Under the pieces are notes generated by a model that had not been told where the DNA came from, searched no databases, and saw only the letters and a program-made list of their open reading frames with translations. Positions 26,392-34,769 of a stretch of DNA of 64,000 nucleotides are shown piece after piece. The position numbers and the translations under genes were made by a program. This DNA comes from GCA-2693325 sp964011675. GTDB lineage: Bacteria; Latescibacterota; UBA2968; UBA8231. Within the stretch, counting starts at the first letter, position 1, and every line of letters begins with the position of its first letter. Where the stretch lies: positions 1 to 64,000 of the forward strand of contig CAXGPR010000005.1 in the NCBI GenBank assembly GCA_964011675.1, in the 5' to 3' direction.

Positions 26392-26646
26392 GATGTGTCT
26401 CCATATCGTGTTACGTGGAAAATATCAGTGGATATGAAAAACAATTCTGCCAAGCGGCGCTATCTTTTTGAGATTTGTGCTGTCTTGTTTACGCGTGGCC
26501 ATGCGCATGTATAGAGGGCTGCTATGCGGTGCGTAGTGCGCTATATTCCTAGTCAGGACTGACTGCAGTAGATATGCGAAGTGAATTTTTTGAAAAGTGG
26601 AGAGATTGCAAGCGATGGGCTCAGTATGATATGAAAGGAGAAAGCA

Positions 26647-27693
26647 ATGCGTGAACGGCTGACTGTCGAAGAGGCTCATTCTTTTTGTGAAGATATGTTT
26701 CAACAGCTGGGCGTGGAGTCGGGTGAGGCAGGTATATGCAGCCGCGCGCTTGTTCTGACTAGCCTGCGCGGCGTCGACAGCCATGGGATTTTATCGATGC
26801 CGATTTATGCGGAACGGATTTGCTCGGGGCAAATAAAACCGGGTGGAGCCGTGCGCGTCCTTCGCGAGAGTAGCTCGACGCTGTTCTGTGATGGGGAACA
26901 TGGTTTAGGGCCCGTTCTTGCTATGGAGGTAGCGGAACGGGTTGTCGACAGAGCTGAGGGAAGTGGTTTGGCAGCGGCTTCTCTTACCAATGGAAATTAT
27001 GTTGGAGCGCTTGCGCCGTACGTAGAGCGGATTGCTGATAGAGGTATGCTGGGGATCTGTGCGGTAAACTCAACGCCGCGCGTCGCGCCCCAGGGTGGAA
27101 GGCAAGGCATACACGGAACAAATCCGTTGGCTTATGCCGTGCCTTCCACGGGCGTAGAGCCGCTGGTGTTTGATGCGGCTACGGGTCATTCTGCCGCGCG
27201 AGTGGTGGCTGCTCGAGAGCAGGGCATAGCATTGGAAGATGGTGTTTTAATCGACGGAGCAGGGCTGCCTTCGAACGATCCAGAAGCTCTTGATGAGGGA
27301 GCTCTCTTACCGGTAGGAGGGGCCTTGGGATATGGACTAGGGCTTTTGGTCGACCTGCTGTGCGGTGGACTCAGCAACGGCCCGTGTGGAATTGATGTGC
27401 CGCCGGTTGGTGATCTCGATAGCCCGTACGGCTGTTCATTTTTCATCCTCGCGATTAACGGCGATTTCTTTGGGGGACAGCAGGCGCTAGCTGAACGCTG
27501 CACCTTTCTGTTGGACAGCCTTCATCGGATCGCGCCAGCTCAGGGGCAAAGCCGCGTGCGTGCGCCGGGCGAACGTTCCGTTAGAGAAAGACGCATGCGC
27601 CTCGAGCAGGGCATACCGCTCCATCCGATGCGCTGGCAGTCCACCCTCGAACGGCTCAGGAAATGTTGTCTAAACGTAGACTTGTGGACGTGA
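26647..27693 (+). CDS. LDH2/malate dehydrogenase family oxidoreductase
   Basis: The 348-residue enzyme belongs to the LDH2/MDG1 family (malate, lactate, ureidoglycolate or diketogulonate reduction with NAD(P)). The catalytic SLRGVDSHGILSMPIY, the NGNYVGALAPYVERIA region, and NPLAYAVPS followed by the GALLPVGGALGYGLGLLVDL stretch are in order. Between them, the ATGHSAARVVAAREQG segment replaces the common ATS...RGK loop, so cofactor or substrate preference may differ. GGAG lies seven bases ahead of the ATG. The gene stands alone on the strand, with 69 bases to the CYTH gene. Confidence 0.9.
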   Translation: MRERLTVEEAHSFCEDMFQQLGVESGEAGICSRALVLTSLRGVDSHGILSMPIYAERICSGQIKPGGAVRVLRESSSTLFCDGEHGLGPVLAMEVAERVVDRAEGSGLAAASLTNGNYVGALAPYVERIADRGMLGICAVNSTPRVAPQGGRQGIHGTNPLAYAVPSTGVEPLVFDAATGHSAARVVAAREQGIALEDGVLIDGAGLPSNDPEALDEGALLPVGGALGYGLGLLVDLLCGGLSNGPCGIDVPPVGDLDSPYGCSFFILAINGDFFGGQQALAERCTFLLDSLHRIAPAQGQSRVRAPGERSVRERRMRLEQGIPLHPMRWQSTLERLRKCCLNVDLWT

Positions 27694-27762
27694 ACGTAAT
27701 TTGCACGGGGGCCGGGTAAGGCATACATTTACTGTTAAACGCACTTTAGGCGGTGTGGAAAA

Positions 27763-28272
27763 ATGACAAACATTGAAATAAAAGCTCGCTGCGAGGACGT
27801 CGAGCGCGCTGAAGAGAATCTCAACGCAATAGGAGCAGGCCCCGCAGGTACATTTCGCCAGCGCGATACCTACTTTCGTATTGGTGAAGGTCGATTAAAA
27901 CTGCGCGAACTCGGCCCCGACGACGGTCATCTTATTCACTACAAGCGAGACGATCTGGCCGGGCCGAAGCGGAGCGACTATGAGGTTGCCAAGACGGAAG
28001 ATCCCGATTCGATGCGTGCGATGTTGAGCCAAATCATGGGAGCTTGGGTCGAGGTTGAAAAGACTCGGCAAGTGTGGTTGTGGGAAAACGTGCGCATCCA
28101 CTTAGACGATGTAAAGGGTCTGGGGCAATTTGTCGAGTTGGAAGCCGTCACGGAAGAGCAGGGTATAGAAGAGAGTCACCGGCGCGTAGAAACGCTCATG
28201 CGTGCACTCGAGATCACGTCCGATCAGCTGGTCGAAGGTTCCTATGGCGACCTTTTGGCTACACAAAACTAG
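27763..28272 (+). CDS. CYTH-domain protein (class IV adenylate cyclase/ThTPase-like)
   Basis: A 169-residue CYTH protein. The N-terminal NIEIKARCED carries the family's charged strand motif, and alternating basic and acidic strands follow: RLKLRELGPDDGHLIHYKRD, VEVEKTRQVWLW, and VKGLGQFVELEAVTEE. CYTH enzymes bind triphosphates in a beta tunnel and can make cAMP or hydrolyse thiamine triphosphate or inorganic triphosphate. The GLGQFVELE sequence is frequent in the CyaB-type (class IV) group. The exact reaction cannot be chosen from sequence alone. It precedes zapA with a 38-base gap. Confidence 0.88.
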   Translation: MTNIEIKARCEDVERAEENLNAIGAGPAGTFRQRDTYFRIGEGRLKLRELGPDDGHLIHYKRDDLAGPKRSDYEVAKTEDPDSMRAMLSQIMGAWVEVEKTRQVWLWENVRIHLDDVKGLGQFVELEAVTEEQGIEESHRRVETLMRALEITSDQLVEGSYGDLLATQN

Positions 28273-28310
28273 GTGTTGCATCGGCCGCTAAATGCGACGT
28301 ATAATACAGT

Positions 28311-28697
28311 ATGGCTAAAGCTAATTCACAGGTGCAGGGTATTGCAGTCCAAATCTTTGGCGAAGAGTACCTCATTGCTGAGCGAGATGCGGTTAAGGTG
28401 CAGAAAATCGCCAGCTACGTTGACGAGAAGATGCGCGAGATCGACGAGCAGCACCCAGGACGCATTCCGGCTAGCAAGCTAGCGGTACTTGCCGCGATGA
28501 CGATCGCCGATGAACTGTTGAATGCGCTCGGTGAGCAGAATCGCTTGGCCGAGACGGCACAGGAGAACTTGCAGCGTCTGACCGAATTAGTAGATGCCCG
28601 AGCCAGTATGGTCACAGAACGCGTTGAAGACCTTTCCGCCTCGCGTCGCCGCTGGCGCGAAGAAGAGCGCCAGCCCGACTACTCTACTGTCGAATGA
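28311..28697 (+). CDS. zapA: Cell division protein ZapA
   Basis: The 128-residue protein has the ZapA layout: an N-terminal beta segment VQIFGEEYLIAERDAVKVQK, a short helical linker containing VDEKMREID, and a long coiled-coil (KLAVLAAMTIADELLNALGE and the following heptads). ZapA cross-links FtsZ filaments at the Z ring. Its length is slightly above typical because of a basic, arginine-rich tail. The stop codon overlaps the start of the next gene, a FliL-like lipoprotein, by four bases. Confidence 0.9.
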   Translation: MAKANSQVQGIAVQIFGEEYLIAERDAVKVQKIASYVDEKMREIDEQHPGRIPASKLAVLAAMTIADELLNALGEQNRLAETAQENLQRLTELVDARASMVTERVEDLSASRRRWREEERQPDYSTVE

Positions 28698-29098
28698 TGC
28701 GGCATCTCGTCCCGACCGCATTTTTACTCTACATTGTGTTTGTTTCCTTTCATAGTGCTTGCACACCTCCGCCAGCGTACGACCAGTCTGAGTGTGATAT
28801 GTATACAGAACTAGGTCTCGTGCGCGCTAATCCCGCCGGAGCTATGGGAAACAATGTAGAGGTGCAGATATCGCTGCGGGTTTGTCCACCCGTGGAAGGT
28901 TTGGCAGAAATTAAGCGTAAGCGGATTGAGCTAAAGCACAACATGTTACAGCTATTGAGCGCTAAGACAACGGCTCAATTGGAAGATCCACTGCGCGTAG
29001 AAACGCTACAGCGTGAAGTGCGCAAGATGGTTAATGAGAACGTCCTCAAAAAGGGCAAAGCGGTTGAAGTCTTCATAACGGGCTTTGAAGTCCGCTGA
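28694..29098 (+). CDS. FliL-like lipoprotein outside a flagellar locus
   Basis: The 134-residue product has a signal peptide ending FHSACTPPP, a plausible lipobox. The mature part resembles the periplasmic C-terminal domain of FliL: NVEVQISLRVCPPVEGLAEI, then RKRIELKHNMLQLLSAKTTA, LEDPLRVETLQREV, and the closing strand VEVFITGFEVR. FliL is normally an inner-membrane protein that binds flagellar stators, but here the single membrane helix is replaced by a lipid anchor, and no flagellar genes are in the window. The ATGA overlap with zapA suggests coupled translation. Its role is unknown. Confidence 0.75.
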   Translation: MMRHLVPTAFLLYIVFVSFHSACTPPPAYDQSECDMYTELGLVRANPAGAMGNNVEVQISLRVCPPVEGLAEIKRKRIELKHNMLQLLSAKTTAQLEDPLRVETLQREVRKMVNENVLKKGKAVEVFITGFEVR

Positions 29099-29115
29099 CC
29101 CTCCTTAGCCTATTT

Positions 29116-30480
29116 CTACTCTGTCAGTATATCCTCCACTCTATCGCAGAGCGCGACTGCCTCTGACAAACTCTTCGCTTCGGCTATGATGCGCACGACG
29201 GGCTCGGTGTTGGATGCGCGCAGATGAATCCACGGGCACTCGAGTTTGCCGCTGAGATAGAGTTTTGATCCATCTTCAACCGGATGTACGTAGGCGTCGG
29301 GATATGCAGCTAGCAGGCGATTAATTGCGCGTGGAAGCAGTTCCCGATCGCTTTGCACCTTGCGTTTTTCTATAGAGTATTGAGGTAGCGTGCCCAGGAT
29401 CTCTTTAAGAGACTGCCCGCTGCGTGCTATGGCCTCTAATACGAGCGCTACGCCAACGGCTGCGTCGCGTCCAGGATCTATTTCAGTGAGTATTACGCCG
29501 CCGTTTCCCTCGCCCCCTATTACGGCTCCCTCTTCTATCATCTTCTCGACCACGTGTACTTCACCAACTGGAGTTAGAAAAACTGGGCAACCGTTTGCCC
29601 GTGCGGCATCGCTTACGGCCTGTGATGTTGATAGGGTCGTCACGACGGGGCCGCGCCTGCGGGCGGTTATCGCCTGGACGGATAGAGCGAGCGTGCTGTC
29701 CTCGCCGACCGCCTGTCCATTAAAATCTACTAAAGTGACGCGGTCTGCGTCGGGATCAATGGCAAATCCCAGTGCACTTTGAGTCGTGCGAACCGCTTCT
29801 CCTAGCTGGAGTAAATTTGCGGGAATGGGTTCCGGTTCGTGTGCAAATTCGCCGTCGGGTTCCCGGTTTATAAAGTGGGTTTCTACGCCTAAGGCATCTA
29901 AGAGTGCCGGCAGTATGAGGCCGCCCGTTCCATTACAGGGATCAACGGCTACGCTCAGTTTGGCCTGCCGAATAGCACCGACGTCTATATGAGCCAGAAT
30001 GCGTTCTACGTGGATTTCTTGCGCGTTGCTAAAAGGCAGGTCCTCAATGCTGCCACCATCCCGTTGAACAGAGGCCCGCTCTTTATAGAGCATTTCAACG
30101 CGTTCACCCTGTGCCGCGTTGAGGAAAATACCGTCATCGCGTATCAGCTTAAGTCCATTCCAGGGGGCTGGATTATGGCTTGCCGTTATGATGAGCGCGC
30201 CCTGCGCACCAAGCTCACAGACCATGAGTTTAGCCGTCGGCGTTGGGCATGCTCCAACGTCGTGTACCGTGCATCCAGCTTGACTTAATGCCCGAGCGGC
30301 TACCGATGCAAATTCTTTGCCCGATGGGCGCGTATCGCGCGCTAACACAACGGCGGCCCGTTCGGGTAGAAAGCAGGCAAACGCAGAGGCAAACTGGGCG
30401 ATGACTTGGTCGGTGAGAGACTGGCCGGCGATGCCGCGTATGCCGGATATACTGACGATGAGTGGTGCGTTTTCTGACAT
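29116..30480 (-). CDS. glmM: Phosphoglucosamine mutase (or phosphomannomutase)
   Basis: The 454-residue phosphohexomutase has ISGIRGIAGQSLTDQV at the N-terminus, the phosphoserine loop ITASHNPAPWNGLKLI, the metal-binding DPDADRVTLVD, the sugar-specificity loop GGEGNGGVI and the phosphate-binding RASNTEPVVRI. GlmM converts glucosamine-6-phosphate to the 1-phosphate for peptidoglycan and lipopolysaccharide. The specificity loop and genomic setting (next to general metabolic genes) fit GlmM, but a phosphomannomutase cannot be excluded. The gene follows the SAM hydrolase gene by 17 bases and converges on the FliL-like gene. Confidence 0.88.
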   Translation of the reverse strand: MSENAPLIVSISGIRGIAGQSLTDQVIAQFASAFACFLPERAAVVLARDTRPSGKEFASVAARALSQAGCTVHDVGACPTPTAKLMVCELGAQGALIITASHNPAPWNGLKLIRDDGIFLNAAQGERVEMLYKERASVQRDGGSIEDLPFSNAQEIHVERILAHIDVGAIRQAKLSVAVDPCNGTGGLILPALLDALGVETHFINREPDGEFAHEPEPIPANLLQLGEAVRTTQSALGFAIDPDADRVTLVDFNGQAVGEDSTLALSVQAITARRRGPVVTTLSTSQAVSDAARANGCPVFLTPVGEVHVVEKMIEEGAVIGGEGNGGVILTEIDPGRDAAVGVALVLEAIARSGQSLKEILGTLPQYSIEKRKVQSDRELLPRAINRLLAAYPDAYVHPVEDGSKLYLSGKLECPWIHLRASNTEPVVRIIAEAKSLSEAVALCDRVEDILTE

Positions 30481-30497
30481 AGTGTGCTCCAGAATTC

Positions 30498-31283
30498 CTA
30501 AATAGGCTGTTTTTCGATGCGTACGGCCGTGCCGTATCCCGCTTCTAAGCGGCGCTTTGCGTCGCCTTTATTGACGGAGATCTCCAATAGTTCGGCGCTT
30601 CCAATCAGTGCGAGTAATTGATTGGAAGCGACGTCAGCATAGGTGCGTTTTAATTCGATAGCATCGGGCGCAGTGCCCACGTATGCGTGCAGGGAGTCGC
30701 CGAGTGATTCAATCGCGCTGCGTGGAATATTGGTCACGAGATTTCCGAAGTGATCAACGTGTATGACGTGGCCGTCTACTCCACTTTCTCTGGATTGAAA
30801 GGGGGTTGATCGGAGAGGCTGTGGGTCCGAAATAGGTTCGCCTATATCGGATAAACTTCGCCCTTTTGCCAGGTGGGCGGCAACGGGTGCAAATACGTCG
30901 CGTCCGTGAAACGTGGCGCTGAGACGGCGGTTTTCGAGCCGATCTGGATCAATGGCGTACACGAAACCGTCTGCATCTTGTAGGGCAAAGTGAAGCAGGC
31001 CATTGTCTGGACCAACCCACACATGGTCTCGGCTGGTAAAGGCCAGTGCGCGCCGCCCAGTGCCCACGCCCGGATCCACTACCGCGCAGTGAATAGTCGA
31101 GGAGGGAAACTCAAGGGCTGCGTGCTGCAGTACAAAAGCGCCACTTTCTATCGATTGAGGGGAAATGTTGTGGCATAGATCGACGATGCGGACGCGAGGT
31201 GCGGTGCGTAGAATAACACCTTTCATTGCGCTCACATAGTAATCTTGCAAGCCAAAGTCGCTCGTCAGGGTGACGATGGGCAC
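30498..31283 (-). CDS. SAM hydroxide adenosyltransferase (DUF62)
   Basis: A 261-residue protein of the SAM-dependent halogenase/hydroxide adenosyltransferase family, which turns SAM into adenosine and methionine. Typical pieces are the opening VPIVTLTSDFGLQDYYV, HGRDVFAPVAAHLAKG, and the VDHFGNLVTNIP motif. The halogenase-specific insertion is not evident, so hydrolysis is more likely than chlorination or fluorination. The start is chosen at GTG 31283: the protein then begins exactly at the family N-terminus, and AAGGA lies ten bases upstream. The frame continues past it, but only through the preceding lipoprotein gene. Confidence 0.9.
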   Translation of the reverse strand: MPIVTLTSDFGLQDYYVSAMKGVILRTAPRVRIVDLCHNISPQSIESGAFVLQHAALEFPSSTIHCAVVDPGVGTGRRALAFTSRDHVWVGPDNGLLHFALQDADGFVYAIDPDRLENRRLSATFHGRDVFAPVAAHLAKGRSLSDIGEPISDPQPLRSTPFQSRESGVDGHVIHVDHFGNLVTNIPRSAIESLGDSLHAYVGTAPDAIELKRTYADVASNQLLALIGSAELLEISVNKGDAKRRLEAGYGTAVRIEKQPI

Positions 31284-31290
31284 CGTTGCG

Positions 31291-31902
31291 TTATCCTTCT
31301 GATGGAGCTTCTTCTTCCGCGTCTGACCCCGTCCCTCCGGCGTCGTTTTCACTGACATCAGCAGACGCATCTGTGTCTGGTTCGGAAGAAGTATCGCTGG
31401 GCGGATCTGCGCTAGAGTCGGCCCCGTTATCTGGAGTTGAATAAGCTTCGTCGTTGTCGTCAGAACTATCGGCCGCATCCCCTAATCCGGGTATAACGCG
31501 CGTTAGATAAAGCTCAATTTCTACCAGCACGGTATCGCCCTCCACAATGGTGATATTCTCCGTGCCTCCTTCAAATAGCAGCGCTCCCTCGGTGTCGTAG
31601 CCGCGCAGAGTCAGTGAAAAACCCTCGCCTGGAGCGGATGTGCCGATGATGCCGGTCGCTGGCCCCAGAGGCGATATATCTAGCTGCTTGGTGATCGTGG
31701 GGGAGCCGGGCCCTGCAAGAATCGCTTCAACGCGATAGACGACGATGGCCAGCGCTTTGGCCATCGGGACCTGCAGCGCGATCGCAGCTGTGGGCTGTTC
31801 GGCTTGCTGCCCATGTGTATCGTAGGGATTGCTCCGCTCTAGCTGGCCGCATCCCATAGCCCACAGAGCGGCTATGCACAGCGTGTGTGTAATGTGGTTC
31901 AT
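31291..31902 (-). CDS. Lipoprotein with an acidic low-complexity tail
   Basis: The 203-residue product begins with a signal peptide ending LWAMGC, a fair lipobox. A beta-rich middle domain of about 110 residues follows, with no recognised family. The last 55 or so residues are almost entirely Asp, Ser, Glu, Pro and Ala, with runs such as SDDNDEAYSTPDNGADSSAD. Such tails resemble flexible surface spacers. It lies eight bases before the GTG of the SAM hydrolase gene, so the two are probably co-transcribed, and is divergent from the NHL lipoprotein gene. No function is proposed. Confidence 0.8.
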   Translation of the reverse strand: MNHITHTLCIAALWAMGCGQLERSNPYDTHGQQAEQPTAAIALQVPMAKALAIVVYRVEAILAGPGSPTITKQLDISPLGPATGIIGTSAPGEGFSLTLRGYDTEGALLFEGGTENITIVEGDTVLVEIELYLTRVIPGLGDAADSSDDNDEAYSTPDNGADSSADPPSDTSSEPDTDASADVSENDAGGTGSDAEEEAPSEG

Positions 31903-31969
31903 ATGTATTTGCCCTCTTCCTGTGTAAATCTATGCGGTCCGTTATTAGATGACCACTCTTTTCTATTCC

Positions 31970-31998
31970 TTGACAGCGATGAGCGGTCCACGTATCGT
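31970..31998 (+). promoter_or_regulatory. Putative sigma-70-type promoter of the NHL lipoprotein gene
   Basis: A perfect TTGACA (31970-31975) is followed after 17 bases by TATCGT (31993-31998), four of six matches to the -10 consensus. The start would fall within a few bases of the ATG at 32008, giving an almost leaderless message. Confidence 0.45.
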
Positions 31999-32007
31999 TT
32001 TTTAGCT

Positions 32008-33300
32008 ATGTCAAAATTATTTTTTATACCGTTGCTTTTTGGTTTAACCGCCTGTATCGGACCTTTTGCTCACAGGGCGTCCGACCCTTGGTTAGCGAGT
32101 CCACCTGCACTTTCAGGTGAGTTTGATCGAGAAGCTGCATCTGTGCATCTCCGTTGGCCTATCGCATCCGAACGCGGTTTCTTGCGCTATGAAATACAGC
32201 TACAAGAAGGCGAAAACTTTAGCACGGTCGCGGAGGTCGCCGAGCGACTTGATACCGTATACGTCGATGAGCGAGTCGACGCTGATAGAGTGCACCGCTA
32301 CCGGGTAATTAGCTTTTTTGGCGATGGAGATTCGGTATACGAACTCGTTTCTACTACCGTGGATGGAGCCTTTCATTCATTTGTAAATGCTTGGCCAACA
32401 GTAGAGGGTTTTACTCCCACGCGTCTGGCCATAAACAGCCGAGGGGTGGTGCATGTGGTTGGCGCGGGTAGCGGCCAAGTCCTGCGCTACGATCGGGCGG
32501 GCAACGCCCTTGGGGCTCTAGTCTATGCAGAGGGCAAGCTTGCCTGCATGGAGACGAGCACGTTGGACGGTCCAGCCCTAGCTATAGACGCCGATGACAA
32601 CCTCTACGTGGCGTATAACCTGCTGCGTGCAGAGGGAGGCCCTCAGGCCTATTGGAGCAAGTACGACCGAGACGGTCATGCATTGTGGACCCGTTCACTA
32701 GAGGGGTTATTTGCGCGTCACATTGTAGTTTCGGACAAAGACATTTTCATTGAGAGCATTAGCCAATTGCAGCTGTTTGATCGAGACGGTGAGCGCAAGA
32801 CGCAGTTCCTAATACCGGCTCTTCTGGTTTCTAGTTTGCGCATGTGGCAGGGACGTTTTGCCGCTCTTATAGAGCCCGTCTCCCTGTTGGAAAGCGATTG
32901 GCAAACGCCGCGTCTTATCGTCTATGATAACGCCGACCGGAAAACGGCACGTCAGGTATTGGGACGCGATGAAAAATCGCATATGGACCGAGGGCCTGGC
33001 GTGCTGAGGCGTCCCACAGATTTTGTGGTCGATGAGATCAACAATCGAGCTTTTGTTATCAACGCCGGCCAGCATCGCGTAGAAGTGTTTCGCGACGAAA
33101 AATTCTCCACCCGCTGGGGGCGCGCAGGCGATGGTCCTGGTCAGTTTCGCTTTGATGGACAAGTCGAGGTTGTAGAGGAGATGAATACCGGGCGGACGGG
33201 ACTGCGGTCGGTTGTTGCTGGTGGCATCGCACGCGACGAAGAAGGCTTTATATATGTCGCGGATTCTTTTAATGATCGCATTCAAAAATTCCAACCATGA
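32008..33300 (+). CDS. NHL-repeat (beta-propeller) lipoprotein
   Basis: The 430-residue product has a signal peptide with lipobox GLTACIGP at residues 12-19. An Ig/fibronectin-like N-terminal part (SVHLRWPIASERGFLRYEIQ) follows, and then a six-bladed propeller of NHL-like repeats; the last two blades contain NAGQHRVEVF and ADSFNDRIQKF. Each repeat has the characteristic 'G.i..v.d..nnri' shape. NHL propellers bind proteins, sugars or RNA, and the lipid anchor places this one on the envelope. The frame extends back to 31885 but the ATG at 32008 places the signal peptide at the terminus. The stop overlaps the following TPR gene. Confidence 0.87.
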   Translation: MSKLFFIPLLFGLTACIGPFAHRASDPWLASPPALSGEFDREAASVHLRWPIASERGFLRYEIQLQEGENFSTVAEVAERLDTVYVDERVDADRVHRYRVISFFGDGDSVYELVSTTVDGAFHSFVNAWPTVEGFTPTRLAINSRGVVHVVGAGSGQVLRYDRAGNALGALVYAEGKLACMETSTLDGPALAIDADDNLYVAYNLLRAEGGPQAYWSKYDRDGHALWTRSLEGLFARHIVVSDKDIFIESISQLQLFDRDGERKTQFLIPALLVSSLRMWQGRFAALIEPVSLLESDWQTPRLIVYDNADRKTARQVLGRDEKSHMDRGPGVLRRPTDFVVDEINNRAFVINAGQHRVEVFRDEKFSTRWGRAGDGPGQFRFDGQVEVVEEMNTGRTGLRSVVAGGIARDEEGFIYVADSFNDRIQKFQP

Positions 33301-34226
33301 TTTCTCTCTTTTTCCTGCTGTTTGCCTCGCTGCCAATACTCTGCGGTTCAGCCGAAGCCAAAGGGGGGTACAACGTTTGGGCAAAGGAAAAAATCCGCTA
33401 CTTAAACAGTCGCATTGTTCGCGATCCATACAATCCACAACTGCGTCTGCTAATGGCTAATGCCTATATTGACGACGGTCGCAAATTTGAGGCGAAAAAA
33501 GAGCTGTATCATGCCTTGGAATTGGATTCTACCTTCGCAGAAGCCTACTGCAACTTAGGTGTTGTCTTACACAGTCAGGGGTATGCAAAAGAAGCGCAAA
33601 CAAATTACGAAACTGCGCTATCTTTAGACTCCACGCTTGTCGAGGCGCGTGCGGGCCTTGGGACACTCCTGTGTCGAAGTGAGCGACAGGTCGAAGGATT
33701 GGAACACTTAGAGGCGGTGATCCGAATGGATCCAGACCACCTTGGCGCTCTGTATAACATGGCTGTCGCCTACCATCAGGTTGAAGACTTTAAAAAGGCA
33801 ATCGAGTATTTTGAGGTCCTCCTACAAATACAGGTCGACTATCCTGGAGCGAAAATCAACTTGGCGAGGGCTTATTACAGCTTGGGATTACTGCGTTTAC
33901 AGGCCGAGCAGACCGGCCTGGCGATTGCTGCTTTTGAAAAAGCCGTCGCATACGAAACGGATAATAGCAATATGCATTTTGCGCGCGGTTTGGCCTATTT
34001 GGAAGCGGAAAAGTTGCTAGATGCAGAAGCGTCTTTTAAGCGCGCAGTCGAAATTGAACGAGACTATATTCCAGCACTGCACAATTTGGGTTTGGTTTAC
34101 GAGCGTCAGGGAAAGCCCGATGAGGCAGAGGCTGCTTATTTAAGGGTGCAGGAATTGGCGCCGCATATGTCGTCTATTGAGGCGGTAAAGCACACGACTT
34201 ATGATGTAAAATACCTAGTAGAATAA
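33297..34226 (+). CDS. Secreted TPR-repeat protein
   Basis: A 309-residue protein with a signal peptide (FFLLFASLPILCGSAEAKGG) and at least six tetratricopeptide repeats, for example AEAYCNLGVVLHSQGYAKEA and ALYNMAVAYHQVEDFKKAIE. It opens with an ATGA overlap on the NHL lipoprotein gene, indicating coupled expression. Repeats run almost to the C-terminus, leaving no other domain. The pair of a propeller lipoprotein and a TPR protein suggests a small envelope complex, but the partner is not visible. Confidence 0.88.
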   Translation: MISLFFLLFASLPILCGSAEAKGGYNVWAKEKIRYLNSRIVRDPYNPQLRLLMANAYIDDGRKFEAKKELYHALELDSTFAEAYCNLGVVLHSQGYAKEAQTNYETALSLDSTLVEARAGLGTLLCRSERQVEGLEHLEAVIRMDPDHLGALYNMAVAYHQVEDFKKAIEYFEVLLQIQVDYPGAKINLARAYYSLGLLRLQAEQTGLAIAAFEKAVAYETDNSNMHFARGLAYLEAEKLLDAEASFKRAVEIERDYIPALHNLGLVYERQGKPDEAEAAYLRVQELAPHMSSIEAVKHTTYDVKYLVE

Positions 34227-34248
34227 CGTATTTCAGCGCGGCACGTCG

Positions 34249-34277
34249 TTGACTTTTTTTTGGCAAATCCGTAGAAT
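34249..34277 (+). promoter_or_regulatory. Sigma-70-type promoter of the infA leader
   Basis: TTGACT (34249-34254) and TAGAAT (34272-34277) are 17 bases apart, each matching five of six consensus positions. Transcription would start near 34284, about 147 bases before the infA ATG, so the message has a long leader. Confidence 0.75.
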
Positions 34278-34283
34278 TAGGCC

Positions 34284-34430
34284 ACGGTCCGCACCACGAC
34301 GAGTGTAGAATTCACTGGGCGCAGTGATGGGCTGCTGATGTTTCTCTTTTCGCACTTAGGTGCAGGCAGGCGAGTGGTTGTCTGGGAGTGAACTCAGCGG
34401 CGACTCGCCCTTTTTGTGTAAGGTAAAGAA
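34284..34430 (+). promoter_or_regulatory. Structured infA leader with terminator-like hairpin
   Basis: The predicted leader holds three inverted repeats: TCACTG with CAGTGA around 34314-34329, GCAC with GTGC around 34352-34363, and GGCGAGT (34369-34375) with ACTCGCC (34403-34409) directly followed by C and five Ts. The last is shaped like an intrinsic terminator with an imperfect inner stem, ending 16 bases before the ATG. The infA Shine-Dalgarno region (AAGG) lies just past it. This suggests an attenuated or autoregulated message; alternatively the leader ends as a short RNA of about 130 bases. Confidence 0.5.
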
Positions 34431-34649
34431 ATGGCCAAAGAAGAAGCGATTGAAGTACAGGCAGTTGTTAAAGAGGCATTGCCCAACGGATACTTCAAGT
34501 GCGAAATGGAAAACGGTCACGAGATACTGGCTCATATTTCTGGTAAGATGCGTAAATACTACATTCGCGTGCTACCGGGAGACCAGGTCACCGTGGCGCT
34601 CTCTCCCTACGATTTGACTCGAGGGCGTATCACGTTCCGCAATCGCTGA
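34431..34649 (+). CDS. infA: Translation initiation factor IF-1
   Basis: The 72-residue single OB-fold protein is the expected length for IF-1. It shows EAIEVQAVVKEALPNGYFKC, GHEILAHISGKMRKYYIRVL and PGDQVTVALSPYDLTRGRIT, the family hallmarks in order, ending FRNR. IF-1 binds the ribosomal A site during initiation. It is not near ribosomal protein genes, unlike in many bacteria, and stands alone behind its own promoter and structured leader. No terminator was found in the 120 bases after it. Confidence 0.97.
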   Translation: MAKEEAIEVQAVVKEALPNGYFKCEMENGHEILAHISGKMRKYYIRVLPGDQVTVALSPYDLTRGRITFRNR

Positions 34650-34769
34650 GTTCAGCGCTCGGTGTTTCTCTTGACATCCCCTTCCTATACTTTGCGACGG
34701 AGAAACGGTTGTCACGGCGACTAGCCTGCTTCCTTCTCTCAAGATCAAGATATCATAGACAGTCTACGT

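Noticed and set aside
34284..34415. 6S RNA or signal-recognition-particle RNA in the infA leader
   Set aside because: None of the conserved SRP or 6S sequence or fold elements could be found; only simple hairpins are visible.
34650..34769. Promoter for the monooxygenase relic from TTGACA near 34673
   Set aside because: TATACT follows after only about nine bases, too close for a standard promoter, and no better -10 is seen.
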